NCBI RefSeq assembly: GCF_009800925.1
Contig: NZ_WOYF01000001.1
Coordinates: 434,001-498,000, forward strand
Direction of reading: 5' to 3'
Length of the DNA stretch: 64,000 bases
Source: Budvicia diplopodorum
GTDB taxonomy: Bacteria > Pseudomonadota > Gammaproteobacteria > Enterobacterales > Enterobacteriaceae
A model generated the notes under the pieces. It was not told the origin of the DNA. It saw only the letters and a program-made list of their open reading frames with translations, and did not search any database. The position numbers and the translations under genes were made by a program. Below are positions 31,200 through 40,849 of the stretch, piece by piece. How positions within the stretch are numbered: the first letter of the stretch is position 1; every line of letters begins with the position of its first letter.

Positions 31200-31202
31200 C
31201 GG

Positions 31203-32960
31203 TCAGCCTTGGCGGTTGCCGTGCCCCAGAGACAGGGCGTCCGCAATTACCCGAAATATTTCCGTATTGTCCATATAGCCACGAATACGTTCAGAGCCGG
31301 GGCCTGAAGCCTGTACTACCATGTCATCAACCGAATGAACGCCGGTATCCGCACTGCGAGGGAGATTTCCAGTGCGTAGTACGGCACCCGGAATATCTTT
31401 ATAAGCCGCATTGGCAATATATTGGCCTTTCTCATTCTGAATGGCAGGGACAAACCGGCCTTCCAGCTTCGGCCGAAAGGTTTCATAGTAGTCAGGGAAA
31501 TTATTGAAGAACACGGCGAGCCGTTTAGTGACATCCACTTTATCCGGATAGCCATCTGCGTTAGCGTCCTGATAGTTCGGGTAACCGGCCGTTTCATACA
31601 CGCCAACTTTTTCTCGCATATCGGTTCCTGGCTTGTTGTCATCAACCGTACCGATAATCGAAATGCCGTGAGTATGATCGCCGGTCACAATGATCATGGT
31701 ATCAGGGTGAGTTTCAGCGAATTTTTTCGCGATAGCCACTGACCGATCCAACATGATGGTATTGTAGATGGCCCGCTCCCAGTCGAGCGGATGGGAAGTT
31801 TTATCAATCAGTGCAGATTCAACCATCAAAAAGAATCCATTGTCATTCTTCGCCAGAACGTCCAGCGCGGTTTGAGTCATTTCGGTCAAGTCAGGCTGAT
31901 CGGGAAACTTTTTAGCCACATCATTGTTAAGAAAACGACGATCTAACACATCATCCATATTGCCGGTGTGAAATAGCCCTAGCAGTTTGTCAGCCTTCGC
32001 GCCGTCACGTTTTAGCGACGTTGCATCGGTGACCAATTGATAGCCGTCTTGCTGGAAGCGTTTAATATAGTTGATGTCGTCTTTACGCTTAGAACCCGGC
32101 GTGGTTGACGGTAAGAAATAGGCCGATCCCCCGCCCAATATCACATCGGGTTTGACATCGTAAAGCATACCGACAATTTCGGCTTTGTCGGCTCTTCTGC
32201 GAGTATGGGAAACCACCGCCGCTGGCGTTGCATCTTCTAACTCTGCATCGCTGACAATACCGACTGACATTTTCGTGGTGCGCTTAATTAACTCACCTAA
32301 GGTTTCCTGCTTAGGGTGGTTCAGCGAATTTTCCGCCCGGCTAACGTAAACGCCCAGCGCATTGACTCCAGACTTATGCCCGGTCATGTAAGCGCTCATC
32401 GTATTGGCACTGTCTGCGGCAATAGAGTCCGTGCTTGATGTACCAATAAAGGCCATGTTGGGTAAATCATCTATGGCTAAACGCCCGTTGGCCTTCCCTT
32501 CAGTAATCCCCTTAGAGAGAATCCGCGCCCCTGTCCGGTGCGCAACGGATAAACCATCGCCAATAAATAGAATGACGTTTTTTGCCTGCCGTTTCTCCGG
32601 CGTTTGGTAAACGTTCCAGTTCACTGAACTCTTGTTATCACCAGAACTTACTTCGATTTTGTATTCACCGGGCGCGGTTAAATCAACATTTTTTACTACC
32701 AGAGCAGAGACGTTCTTACCATCTTCATTCTTAATAAACTCTTCGGTCTGGTTCCAGACCTGCTTGTAATCTGCTCCATTCACTAAGATTTTAATGCCGT
32801 CAGGGTTAACGACTTCATCAAACTCCACCTTGAAGTCAAATTTCCCGCCCGTTAGCATCGTCGCGCGATCGATGGGATAGATAGTTTGTGCGAAGGCTGA
32901 ACCGGTAAAAAATACCGGCGTTAGCGCAAAAGTGATAGGAAGTAACCAGCGTGCTTTCAT
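31203..32960 (-). CDS. periplasmic alkaline phosphatase with N-terminal extra domain
   Basis: 585 residues, longer than E. coli PhoA (471). A signal peptide covers residues 1-24 (cleavage after GSAFA). Residues 25-120 form a beta-rich, Ig-like region that PhoA lacks. The phosphatase domain begins about residue 126 with NVILFIGDGLS (metal Asp135); the phosphorylated Ser184 is in AADSANTMSAYMTGHKSG; other metal ligands sit in VESALIDKTSHP and IVTGDHTHG. It would release phosphate from organic esters in the periplasm using zinc and magnesium. It leads a four-gene operon with the Cys protein and ABC transporter. A weak Pho-box-like site lies 52 bases upstream. Confidence 0.93.
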   Translation of the reverse strand: MKARWLLPITFALTPVFFTGSAFAQTIYPIDRATMLTGGKFDFKVEFDEVVNPDGIKILVNGADYKQVWNQTEEFIKNEDGKNVSALVVKNVDLTAPGEYKIEVSSGDNKSSVNWNVYQTPEKRQAKNVILFIGDGLSVAHRTGARILSKGITEGKANGRLAIDDLPNMAFIGTSSTDSIAADSANTMSAYMTGHKSGVNALGVYVSRAENSLNHPKQETLGELIKRTTKMSVGIVSDAELEDATPAAVVSHTRRRADKAEIVGMLYDVKPDVILGGGSAYFLPSTTPGSKRKDDINYIKRFQQDGYQLVTDATSLKRDGAKADKLLGLFHTGNMDDVLDRRFLNNDVAKKFPDQPDLTEMTQTALDVLAKNDNGFFLMVESALIDKTSHPLDWERAIYNTIMLDRSVAIAKKFAETHPDTMIIVTGDHTHGISIIGTVDDNKPGTDMREKVGVYETAGYPNYQDANADGYPDKVDVTKRLAVFFNNFPDYYETFRPKLEGRFVPAIQNEKGQYIANAAYKDIPGAVLRTGNLPRSADTGVHSVDDMVVQASGPGSERIRGYMDNTEIFRVIADALSLGHGNRQG

Positions 32961-33011
32961 ACATCTCTCCTGATGTTTTGATTTTTTCAGGGGAAATATT
33001 ACCTACGCCAG

Positions 33012-33027
33012 ATTTCAATTTTATGAA
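33012..33027 (-). promoter_or_regulatory. weak Pho-box-like sequence upstream of the phosphatase
   Basis: On the minus strand the sequence TTCATAAAATTGAAAT agrees with about 12 of 16 positions of the PhoB half-site pair GTCATAAAACTGTCAC, 52 bases before the phosphatase ATG. The second half-site is poor, so PhoB control is only suggested. Confidence 0.25.
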
Positions 33028-33060
33028 GAAAATATGTCTGAATTATGTATATCTAAATTA

Positions 33061-33141
33061 CGTGGGGTTGCAGTGAGGAGCTACGGTGAGAAGTTACAAT
33101 TAGAAGCTACCAAGAGGAGTTACGGCAAGGCTGTAACTCCA
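33061..33141. repeat. four 13-bp tandem repeats inside an inverted repeat
   Basis: Four head-to-tail 13-mers at 33077-33089, 33090-33102, 33103-33115 and 33116-33128 share the pattern G(G/A)AG(C/T)TAC followed by four variable bases and A. They are bounded by CGTGGGGTTGC at 33061-33071 and GTAACTCCACG at 33131-33141, which can pair. The last unit GGAGTTAC also pairs with GTAACTCC. It lies between hxpA and the phosphatase promoter; no coding frame uses it. Confidence 0.75.
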
Positions 33142-33216
33142 CGTAAAAAGCGATTTCAGAATGGGAGCGAACGAAGCCTACGCCTCCCAAACATTAAACC
33201 ACTCGATTCATAAAGC

Positions 33217-33867
33217 TTACCCAAACTTCACGCTGGCAATGCCATCGGCATATTCAACAACCATGTGTTCTAGGGAGTCTAAAACTTTATCAACGCGCGT
33301 TAAATCAGGCGTTTTTTCCGGGGCAACGGCAATCACCAGACAGCCAGCAGCCAGCCCGGAAGCAATACCGGCAGCCGCATCTTCAACAACGATGCATTCG
33401 GCCGGTAAAAAGCCTAAACGCTCTGCGCCTATCAGATAAGCGTCCGGCTCCGGTTTACCGCGGGCAACCATCTCGGCGGTGACAAAAACGTCAGGAAAAG
33501 GAATGCCTGCGGCCTTACAGCGGGCATGGGCAATCGGAATAGTCCCTGAAGTCACTATCGCCCAAGGTACGCCCAGCGTATTCAAACGGTTTAATAGCTC
33601 AATCGCGCCGGGTAAAGCAACAACGCCTTCAGTATCGCTCGCTTCAATCTGTTCCAGCCGTTTAAACTCTTGCTGAATTACCTCTTCACTTTGACCGGCC
33701 ATAAAGTGACGCAAGGAGGTAATCGCCTGCTTACCGTGAATAAAATTTAAAACATCCTGCGGATTCACGTTTAAGCGCTTGCCAAAGTCCAGCCATGCTC
33801 GCTCAACTACGGCTAAAGAACTAACCAACGTGCCATCCAGATCGAATAAGAAACCTTTACAATTCAA
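33217..33867 (-). CDS. hxpA: HAD-family sugar phosphatase HxpA (YfbT)
   Basis: 216 residues, the same length as E. coli YfbT/HxpA, a hexitol/sugar-phosphate phosphatase of the beta-phosphoglucomutase-like HAD group. Motif I FLFDLDGTLVSS, motif II VTSG, the conserved Lys in ARGKPEPDAY and motif III VVEDAAAGI are all present, as is the family block IHGKQAITSLRHFMAG. It has the gene order yfbT-yfbU seen in E. coli. Confidence 0.93.
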   Translation of the reverse strand: MNCKGFLFDLDGTLVSSLAVVERAWLDFGKRLNVNPQDVLNFIHGKQAITSLRHFMAGQSEEVIQQEFKRLEQIEASDTEGVVALPGAIELLNRLNTLGVPWAIVTSGTIPIAHARCKAAGIPFPDVFVTAEMVARGKPEPDAYLIGAERLGFLPAECIVVEDAAAGIASGLAAGCLVIAVAPEKTPDLTRVDKVLDSLEHMVVEYADGIASVKFG

Positions 33868-33948
33868 TTTAGCTCTCTCATAAACAAAGAAAAATCAAAA
33901 AAAACAGGCCTGACGATCCGCTATCAGCAAACTGTCAGAGACCGGATA

Positions 33949-34455
33949 TCAGGCATTAATGATTTGGGAAATCTCAATCGCGCACAGGTGATACTGACGC
34001 GGGCAAGACTGCCAGATCGCCAGCATGCGCTGATATTTTTCCCACATTTTAGTCTGGGAGTTAAAACCGTGAGTACCGGAATCAAAGTGGGTATAGCGCC
34101 CTTCCGTATTCACCAGAAAACGCACATAGCTTAAATAGCGGGCTTCAGTCGCGGCATCAAAGCCGAGAAAATGAGTACGACGCTCGTCAATTTCTGCCTT
34201 GTCCTTCAGGTTATCCCGTAGGTTTTCCAGCGAAACGCCCAAAGCATGATACATTTCCATAATATTAATAATGGTACGGCAAGTCTCTTCCGTAAGTTCA
34301 CCAAATTCACGTTCTAATTCATTCATCTGCAAACCAAAGCCGCGTTCAACAATGGTCTGTAAACGACGATAGCGCTCGCCGTTTTCCGGATCTAACATCG
34401 TCATCATTTTGTACTGGTTTGAAAGAATTAACCGTTGAGCATTAGTCATTTCCAC
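33949..34455 (-). CDS. yfbU: UPF0304 family protein YfbU
   Basis: 168 residues (E. coli 164), conserved helical protein of unknown function. It starts [18 protein letters not shown] as in E. coli, and [17 protein letters not shown] and [18 protein letters not shown] are the strongly conserved blocks. Four residues are inserted near residue 80 relative to E. coli. Likely cytosolic. Confidence 0.95.
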   Translation of the reverse strand: MEMTNAQRLILSNQYKMMTMLDPENGERYRRLQTIVERGFGLQMNELEREFGELTEETCRTIINIMEMYHALGVSLENLRDNLKDKAEIDERRTHFLGFDAATEARYLSYVRFLVNTEGRYTHFDSGTHGFNSQTKMWEKYQRMLAIWQSCPRQYHLCAIEISQIINA

Positions 34456-34781
34456 GATAACAACTCCTGAGATTTAAAAATAAAAGCAAATCTTTATGTG
34501 AATATACCTTAATTAAGCCGAGTTGCTTGGCGCCGACTGGATAAGCCGAATAGCGCGCGACCAATGACACCGGAAGCTTGACGAATGACAGAAATAAAAG
34601 GTTATCACCCATGCCTAGAGGATGTCATATTGCGCAATAGAGTGGTACTGATTCGTCGAAATTTTTCTCTATCTGGAGTTAATGGCAGGTAATTAAACAG
34701 AAATAGTAGTAGCCATCTGAACTGAGGCTCAGACAGCCACTCATTAGCGGTTACAAACAAAAACGCGACCGGCCACGCAGC
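34456..34781. other. yfbV-yfbU intergenic region
   Basis: 326 bases with no gene. It contains a sequence at 34503-34591 whose two ends loosely resemble ERIC ends (TATACC near the start, AGCTTGA then ATGAC near the end), but the ERIC core is missing. Otherwise only the presumed yfbU promoter is expected; nothing else stands out. Confidence 0.5.
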
Positions 34782-35234
34782 CTATAGCTCATCTAAAAAA
34801 GTTTTATCTAACTGCTTAAACGCACGGTCCAGTAGATCGGCCAAATTCTGGTAGGTAGGTTCCTGCTCTAACGGTGCCATGACCTGCCCAGCCTCAGACA
34901 ATTTTCCCCTGATATCCTGAAACCATTGATTTAATGACGGCGGCAGCTTAGACACAGCACGATTTCCTAACCACCATAACCCTTGCATCGGCAAACTACA
35001 GGCAATCATGGCGGTGGTAATCGCCGGACCAAGCTGACCACTCATTGCAACCTGCCATGCCAGAGTAAAAATAGCTATAGGTGGCATAAAGCGCACGCCG
35101 AAACGGGTAACGCGGGTGATGCGGTTCTCAGGAAAAATCACGGCTAAACGCTTATCGTTTGGCCATGTTTTCATATAGTTTTGTCCGCATTGAAATATCT
35201 GAACCCAGCGAATCGGACCTGATGAACGTAGCAT
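34782..35234 (-). CDS. yfbV: UPF0208 membrane protein YfbV
   Basis: 150 residues (E. coli 151). It has two membrane helices at about 46-65 and 69-88 ([16 protein letters not shown], then a segment ending [13 protein letters not shown]) and a conserved cytosolic C terminus ending [13 protein letters not shown]. coli YfbV has been reported to limit the range of MatP action around the Ter region; that role is not visible in sequence. The ATG chosen gives the family length; an upstream ATG at 35309 would add 25 unconserved residues. Confidence 0.9.
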   Translation of the reverse strand: MLRSSGPIRWVQIFQCGQNYMKTWPNDKRLAVIFPENRITRVTRFGVRFMPPIAIFTLAWQVAMSGQLGPAITTAMIACSLPMQGLWWLGNRAVSKLPPSLNQWFQDIRGKLSEAGQVMAPLEQEPTYQNLADLLDRAFKQLDKTFLDEL

Positions 35235-35632
35235 TTTATTTGCCGCCTTTGTTACAGAATAATCGAATATGTGTATGCCGAATCGATCGGTAGTACAATA
35301 CGAATTCAAAAAAATTAGTAAAATTTAAAATAAACGCACAAGAAACTTGATGTAGTTTAATAAATATCAATTTATTTTGTATTTTAGTTTTATTTTTACC
35401 GGGTCAGGCAGTATTCTAGCACCGTCCCTACGGCTGAGTGTTTGCTGTGTATAAAATGATACCAATAAGCCACTTTTAGGCAAATTGTGTACAATAAAGA
35501 TCGATACGCGGGTGCGCAACTTATAGTCATTAGTAAGGGTGATGTACGTCATAAATCCCCTCCTGATACTTATGTTACGCTTACCCTACTTTACGCTTTT
35601 TCAATTATGAATAAATTAAATAGGTACTTCTT
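35235..35632. other. yfbV-ackA divergent promoter region
   Basis: 398 bases, AT-rich, between divergent yfbV and ackA. The half near yfbV is very AT-rich (35330-35400). TACAAT at 35489-35494 is a possible -10 for ackA, without a good -35. No gene or repeat seen. Confidence 0.5.
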
Positions 35633-36835
35633 ATGTCGAGTAAGCTAGTTCTGGTTCTTAACTGCGGTAGTTCTTCTCTGAAATTCGCCATCATTGATGC
35701 TGCCAATGGAGATGAACACCTTTCTGGTTTAGCCGAGTGTTTCAATCTGCCTGAAGCCCGTATTAAATGGAAAATGGACGGAGGCAAACACGAAGAAGCA
35801 CTTGGAGACGGCGCTGCACACAGTCAGGCTCTGAATTTCATCGTTAATACTATTCTGGCCCAAAAACCTGAACTGTCAAACAGCCTTACCGCTATCGGCC
35901 ACCGCATTGTACACGGTGGCGAGCAATTCACTCAGTCAGTCATTATCAATGATGATGTTTTAAAAGGTATTCAAGCCGCCTCTCCGTTTGCACCACTGCA
36001 TAACCCGGCCGGCCTGATCGGTATTGATGAAGCGTTCAAAGCGTTCCCTTCGCTGAAAAATAAAAACGTGGCCGTTTTTGATACCGCTTTCCATCAAACC
36101 ATGCCTGAAGAATCCTATCTTTATGCTCTACCGTACAATCTGTATAAAAAGCACGGTATTCGCCGTTACGGTTTCCACGGCACCAGCCATTTCTACGTCA
36201 GCAACGAAGCGGCTAAAATGCTGAACAAGCCGGTAGAAGAACTGAACATCATTACCTGCCACTTAGGCAACGGTGGTTCAGTTGCTGCTATTCGTAACGG
36301 TAAATGCGTTGATACTTCTATGGGTCTGACTCCGCTGGAAGGTCTGGTTATGGGTACCCGCAGTGGTGATATCGATCCTGCTATCATTTTCCATCTGTAC
36401 GACGTGATGGGTCTGAGCATGGAACAAATCAACAAGATGCTGAACAAAGAATCTGGTCTGCTAGGTTTGACTGAAGTCACCAGCGACTGCCGTTACGTTG
36501 AAGATAACTATGCACAAAAAGAAGATGCCAAACGCGCAATGGATGTGTTCTGCCACCGCTTAGCGAAATACATCGGTTCTTACACGGCGCTGATGAACGG
36601 GCGTCTTGATGCGGTAGTGTTCACCGGCGGTATCGGTGAGAACGCGGCCATGGTTCGCGAACTGAGCCTGGCTAAATTAGGCCTGTTAGGCTTTGACATT
36701 GACCACGAGCGTAACCTTGCGGCCCGCTTTGGCAAATCAGGAAACATTGCTAAAGATGGCACTCGTCCAGCCCTGATTATTCCGACCAACGAAGAGTTGG
36801 TCATCGCTCAAGACGCCTCTCGTCTTACAGCGTAA
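35633..36835 (+). CDS. ackA: acetate kinase
   Basis: 400 residues, the E. coli length. It interconverts acetate plus ATP and acetyl phosphate plus ADP. ASKHA-fold signatures are [11 protein letters not shown] (residues 9-19), [33 protein letters not shown] and GTRSGDIDP, with FTGGIGENA near the C terminus. The following gene is pta, but a terminator-like hairpin and an ERIC element separate the two. Confidence 0.98.
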   Translation: MSSKLVLVLNCGSSSLKFAIIDAANGDEHLSGLAECFNLPEARIKWKMDGGKHEEALGDGAAHSQALNFIVNTILAQKPELSNSLTAIGHRIVHGGEQFTQSVIINDDVLKGIQAASPFAPLHNPAGLIGIDEAFKAFPSLKNKNVAVFDTAFHQTMPEESYLYALPYNLYKKHGIRRYGFHGTSHFYVSNEAAKMLNKPVEELNIITCHLGNGGSVAAIRNGKCVDTSMGLTPLEGLVMGTRSGDIDPAIIFHLYDVMGLSMEQINKMLNKESGLLGLTEVTSDCRYVEDNYAQKEDAKRAMDVFCHRLAKYIGSYTALMNGRLDAVVFTGGIGENAAMVRELSLAKLGLLGFDIDHERNLAARFGKSGNIAKDGTRPALIIPTNEELVIAQDASRLTA

Positions 36836-36843
36836 AAACTACT

Positions 36844-36878
36844 AACACCGTCAGCATCATGCTGGCGGTGTTGTTTTG
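36844..36878 (+). terminator. terminator-like hairpin between ackA and pta
   Basis: AACACCGTCAGCA, loop TCA, TGCTGGCGGTGTT (one mismatched pair) followed by GTTTTG, eight bases after the ackA stop. It should attenuate read-through into pta. Confidence 0.75.
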
Positions 36879-36887
36879 ACGAAAGCA

Positions 36888-36996
36888 TATACCCAACGTA
36901 ATTGGCTCTATAGCCAGAGAGCAAAATCCGATGAGCTTACTCAAGTAAGTGATTTCGGTGAGCAACGCCGCTACAGCGTCAAGTATCAAGGGCCAT
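36888..36996 (+). repeat. ERIC-type element, short form
   Basis: 109 bases starting TATACCCAACGTAATT and ending AAGGGCCATA, with the ERIC core CCGATGAGCTTACT then CAAGTAAGTGATTTCGGTGAG. It lacks the GCAGGAAGGCGGCAAG segment of the 127-bp form. Placed in the ackA-pta spacer, it would be transcribed and fold into a long hairpin; it ends 21 bases before the pta start. Confidence 0.88.
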
Positions 36997-37016
36997 AACC
37001 CAGAAGAGGTTTAGTC

Positions 37017-39161
37017 GTGTCTCGTACAATTATGTTAATCCCTACCGGCACCAGTGTTGGTCTGACAAGCGTCAGCCTGGGTGTTGTTCGCGCTATGGAG
37101 CGCAAAGGCGTTCGTTTAGGCGTATTTAAACCCGTTGCACAATCACGTACCGGCGGCGATGTGCCTGACCAGACAACCACCATCATTCGTGCTAACTCAA
37201 CGGTTTTCACCGCTGAACCGCTGAGCATGAGTTATGTAGAAAGCCTGCTGAGCAGCAATCAGCAAGACGTCTTAATGGAAACCATCGTTGAGCGTTATCA
37301 GGAATGTGCAAAGAATTCCGAAGTTATTTTGATCGAAGGCTTAGTCCCTACTCATAATCACCAGTTTGCTAATGCGCTTAACTATGAAATTGCCAAAACC
37401 CTTGGCGCTGAAATTGTTTTCGTTATGGCGTTAGGTACTGACTCTCCGGCCCAGTTAAAAGAGCGTATTGAATTAGCGCGTTCTAACTTTGGCGGCGTCA
37501 AAAATGAGCATATCACCGGCGTTATTATTAATAAGTTAAATGCCCCGGTTGATGAGCAAGGCCGCACTCGCCCTGACCTATCCGAGATGTTCGATGATGC
37601 AGCCAAGCCAGCAATTAGCGTGGTTGATACCGCTCAATTATTTACTAATTCCACCCTGCCAATCTTAGGCTGCATTCCGTGGAACTTAGACCTGATTGCA
37701 ACCCGCGCTATCGATATGGCCCATCACCTGAAAGCCAAAATCCTTAATGAGGGTCAAATCCGTACCCGTCGGATTAAAGCGATCACATTCTGTTCCCGCA
37801 GCGTGCCGAACATGTTGGCGCATTTCCGCCCGGGTTCACTGTTAGTCACCTCAGCCGACCGCCCTGACGTATTAGTATCAGCCTGTCTGGCAGCCATGAA
37901 CGGCGTTGAGATTGGTGCGGTATTACTTACCGGTGGCTATGAAATGGACGAGCGCATTCATAAGCTGTGTGAGAAAGCCTTCCAAACCGGCCTGCCGGTA
38001 TTTATGGTTGAAACCAACACGTGGCAAACCTCGCTTTCGCTGCAAAGCTTCCGTCTTGAAGCCCCTGCGGACGATCACGAGCGTATTGAATCGGCACAAG
38101 ACTATATTGCCAGCCACATTAACAGCGAGTGGATCGACACCCTGACGGCGAACTCTGAAGGTTCACGCCGCATGTCTCCACCGGCATTCCGTTATCAGCT
38201 GACTGAACTGGCCCGTAAGGCCGCCAAGAGTGTGGTTCTGCCTGAAGGTGAAGAACCGCGTACCATTAAAGCAGCCACCATTTGTGCTGCCCGTGGTATT
38301 GCCCGATGTATTCTGCTGGGTAACCCGGAAGAAATTAAACGCGTTGCGGAAGCTCAGGGCGTTGAACTGGGTAAAGGCATTGAGATTATCGATCCGGATC
38401 GGGTTCGCGAACAGTACGTTCCGCGCTTAGTTGAACTGCGTAAAAGCAAAGGTATGACCGAAGTGGTTGCCCGTGAACAATTACAGGACAACGTCGTGCT
38501 GGGTACGCTAATGCTAGAACAGAGCGAAGTTGATGGTTTGGTATCAGGCGCAATCCACACCACGGCAAACACCATCCGCCCACCGTTACAGTTAATCAAA
38601 ACTGCGCCGGGAAGCTCTTTGGTTTCGTCGATCTTCTTTATGCTGTTACCAGAGCAAGTGCTGGTTTACGGTGACTGTGCGATTAACCCGGATCCGACCG
38701 CCGAGCAACTGGCTGAGATTGCTATTCAGTCTGCTGACTCTGCAGCAGCCTTTGGCGTTGAGCCTCGCGTTGCGATGATCTCTTACTCTACGGGAACCTC
38801 TGGTACCGGTAGCGACGTAGATAAAGTACGCGAAGCAACCCGAATTGCTCAGGAAAAACGCCCGGATCTGATTATTGATGGCCCGTTACAGTACGATGCC
38901 GCCATCATGGAAGACGTTGCCAAATCTAAAGCACCGAACTCGCCGGTTGCAGGTAAAGCCACGGTGTTTATTTTCCCTGACCTGAATACCGGTAATACCA
39001 CCTATAAAGCCGTTCAGCGTTCAGCCGATCTGGTTTCTATCGGTCCGATGCTACAGGGCATGCGCAAACCGGTTAATGACCTGTCTCGCGGTGCATTAGT
39101 AGATGATATTGTTTATACCGTTGCGTTAACGGCTATTCAGGCGGCTCAAAACGAAGCTTAA
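37017..39161 (+). CDS. pta: phosphate acetyltransferase
   Basis: 714 residues, equal to E. coli Pta, the long form. It converts acetyl-CoA and phosphate to acetyl phosphate. The N-terminal 370 or so residues are a P-loop-like/DRTGG regulatory part ([15 protein letters not shown] at the start), and the C-terminal 330 are the catalytic domain with [15 protein letters not shown] and [19 protein letters not shown]. The start is GTG, seven bases after AGAGG. A bidirectional terminator follows. Confidence 0.97.
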   Translation: MSRTIMLIPTGTSVGLTSVSLGVVRAMERKGVRLGVFKPVAQSRTGGDVPDQTTTIIRANSTVFTAEPLSMSYVESLLSSNQQDVLMETIVERYQECAKNSEVILIEGLVPTHNHQFANALNYEIAKTLGAEIVFVMALGTDSPAQLKERIELARSNFGGVKNEHITGVIINKLNAPVDEQGRTRPDLSEMFDDAAKPAISVVDTAQLFTNSTLPILGCIPWNLDLIATRAIDMAHHLKAKILNEGQIRTRRIKAITFCSRSVPNMLAHFRPGSLLVTSADRPDVLVSACLAAMNGVEIGAVLLTGGYEMDERIHKLCEKAFQTGLPVFMVETNTWQTSLSLQSFRLEAPADDHERIESAQDYIASHINSEWIDTLTANSEGSRRMSPPAFRYQLTELARKAAKSVVLPEGEEPRTIKAATICAARGIARCILLGNPEEIKRVAEAQGVELGKGIEIIDPDRVREQYVPRLVELRKSKGMTEVVAREQLQDNVVLGTLMLEQSEVDGLVSGAIHTTANTIRPPLQLIKTAPGSSLVSSIFFMLLPEQVLVYGDCAINPDPTAEQLAEIAIQSADSAAAFGVEPRVAMISYSTGTSGTGSDVDKVREATRIAQEKRPDLIIDGPLQYDAAIMEDVAKSKAPNSPVAGKATVFIFPDLNTGNTTYKAVQRSADLVSIGPMLQGMRKPVNDLSRGALVDDIVYTVALTAIQAAQNEA

Positions 39162-39230
39162 TGGCTGATTGACTTAAAGGCTAAACGAAACTTCGGCTTA
39201 GCCTTTAACAAAATCAATACCGCACGCAAT

Positions 39231-39272
39231 AAAAAGAGCCGGTATCTTTAACAGATACCGGCTCTTTCTTTT
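39231..39272. terminator. bidirectional terminator between pta and yfcD
   Basis: Perfect 15-bp stem AAAGAGCCGGTATCT / AGATACCGGCTCTTT with loop TTAAC, flanked by A-run and CTTTT. It serves convergent pta (plus) and yfcD (minus). Confidence 0.95.
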
Positions 39273-39281
39273 ACGCTTTAT

Positions 39282-39818
39282 TTAAGCCATGTTGCCTACG
39301 GCCTCTTCAGGATTGCGCGTCAGCCACAGCTCCAGCGCTTTAAGAGTGTCTGGCGTAAACTCAGCGGCACGGGCATTAATTTCATCAACCGTCAGCCAGT
39401 AAACGCTATCTATCTCTTGTTCCTGTAGCGCGAACGGCCCGTGGGATACGCAGCTAAACAGCGCGGCCCAAACCATACAGTCGTCAGACTCATAGTAGAA
39501 CATGCCGTGATCGGCTAAAGGCACGTCGGCAATACCCAGCTCTTCTTCTGCTTCCCGACGGGCTGAAGCCAGCATCTCTTCCCCCTGCTGAACCACACCG
39601 CCCGCCGTTGCATCTAACCATCCGGGGAAGAAATCTTTGCTTTCAGTACGCCGCTGAACCAGAATTTGCCCCATGCCATTATGCACCACAATATAAGTGG
39701 CCCGGTGGCGCAAATTCTGCCGTCGCATTTGTTGACGGGTGACCTGAGCCATAACGTTATTATCTTCATCAACAACGTCTACCCACTCAACGAACTCTGT
39801 CTGGCTTTGTTCTACCAT
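39282..39818 (-). CDS. yfcD: Nudix hydrolase YfcD
   Basis: 178 residues (E. coli 180). The Nudix box begins GGVVQQGEE and ends [11 protein letters not shown] at about residues 72-94, giving the Mg2+-binding REAEEEL core. Similar in fold to isopentenyl-diphosphate isomerase, but the substrate of YfcD is not established. It lies 13 bases downstream of yfcE, probably in one transcript, as in E. coli. Confidence 0.93.
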   Translation of the reverse strand: MVEQSQTEFVEWVDVVDEDNNVMAQVTRQQMRRQNLRHRATYIVVHNGMGQILVQRRTESKDFFPGWLDATAGGVVQQGEEMLASARREAEEELGIADVPLADHGMFYYESDDCMVWAALFSCVSHGPFALQEQEIDSVYWLTVDEINARAAEFTPDTLKALELWLTRNPEEAVGNMA

Positions 39819-39831
39819 CTATAAAAACCTT

Positions 39832-40377
39832 TCATAAAGATGTCTGAACAACGGATTCTGCCTGCTGCAAACTAAGCACTTGCAGCACACCATCAGTCAG
39901 CATACCGAAACTTGTTGGATACCCGCCCTTAGGCAAACTGGCAGATCCCGGATTAAATAAATAGATATTCCCCTGCTTTTCAGCCTTAGGGATATGCGTA
40001 TGACCATAAACCAATACGTCACCGGCGCGAAGCGAAGGACGCTTTTCCGGATTATACAAATGCCCATGGGTCAAAAACAGCCGCCGGTTATTCGTCAAGA
40101 CCTGTTGCCAAGAAGCGTCAATCGGGAAGTCTAATAACATCTGGTCAACTTCGCTATCGCAATTGCCCCGAACGGCAATAATTCTATCAGCAAACCGGTT
40201 AAGTTGCAGCGCTACTTCCGCCGGATTATAACAATCCGGTAACGGATTGCGCGGACCATGATAAAGCAAATCACCTAAAAGTATTAGCCAATCAGCGCCC
40301 GTACGTTCAAATTGATTTAAAACCTGTTCAGTTGCAGATAAAGAGCCGTGCAAATCAGAGGCAAATAACAATTTCAC
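39832..40377 (-). CDS. yfcE: metallophosphodiesterase YfcE
   Basis: 181 residues (E. coli 184), MPP-fold phosphodiesterase acting on bis-pNPP in vitro, usually Mn2+-dependent. Metal motifs are FASDLHGS (residues 5-12), LGDLLYHGPRN, VRGNCDSE and THGH/YGHTHIP. I chose the GTG start seven bases after GAAGGA because it matches the family N terminus; an ATG 14 codons upstream is possible but has a poor ribosome site. Confidence 0.9.
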   Translation of the reverse strand: MKLLFASDLHGSLSATEQVLNQFERTGADWLILLGDLLYHGPRNPLPDCYNPAEVALQLNRFADRIIAVRGNCDSEVDQMLLDFPIDASWQQVLTNNRRLFLTHGHLYNPEKRPSLRAGDVLVYGHTHIPKAEKQGNIYLFNPGSASLPKGGYPTSFGMLTDGVLQVLSLQQAESVVQTSL

Positions 40378-40849
40378 TGGCCTATCCTTCTGAGACTTTT
40401 GAGCCATGGCTGACTTCATCAGATATTACCGCCAAGGCTCAAATAAAACAAAACGCGTCAGGCTATTGCGAGCGTCATAAACATAACGCAGTCAACCTGA
40501 AACCCGAGAATTGTACCTGATTAGCGTCATTTTTAATGCCGAAATGTGCCGATAAAACCGAAATATGTCACTGTCCTTAGGCTCATCACACAATGAAAAA
40601 AACCGGACAGTGCCGGGAAATCTTATAAAAATGGTGGTGTGGCAAAAATATTAATCAAGGGGAAGTCGTAATACCGGACAGCTCGGGGCAATCAACATAC
40701 CTGAAATGGTAATCAGCTTGATGATCATCGGCAGCTTCCCTTCGTCACCGCGGTGAAAACCGGGGTCCCGGCTTTCGCCGGGATGGCGGCATGGTAAAGC
40801 CATATGATGTCAAAATGCTTAACTGACGGGCATTAATGCGGGGAAGTCG
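40378..40849. other. cupin-yfcE intergenic region
   Basis: About 470 bases without a supported gene. It holds the short copy of the dispersed repeat (40740-40827). A 25-codon minus-strand frame starting MIIKLITISG between about 40650 and 40730 has no convincing ribosome site and was not called. Confidence 0.6.
40740..40827 (-). repeat. dispersed intergenic repeat, short copy (88 bp)
   Basis: Second copy of the element at 8705-8846, read on the minus strand: GTCAGTTAAGCATTTTGACA and following bases, then CATCCCGGCGAAAGCCGGGA joined directly to CCCCGGTTTTCACCGCGGTG and ACGAAG. About 44 bases between the palindromes and 10 before them, present in the long copy, are missing. It lies just downstream of the cupin gene, and its stems could end that transcript. 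Confidence 0.8.

Noticed and set aside
33012-33027. Firm assignment of PhoB control to the phosphatase operon
   Set aside because: Only one half-site is decent; retained as a weak site, not as a claim.
34503-34591. Possible degraded ERIC between yfbV and yfbU
   Set aside because: Only the outer ends loosely match (TATACC at one side, AGCTTGA then ATGAC at the other); the diagnostic core around AAGTAAGTGA is absent, so chance similarity is as likely.
40650-40730. Small minus-strand frame MIIKLITISG... in the cupin-yfcE gap
   Set aside because: No convincing ribosome site, next to a repeat element, and no other support for translation.
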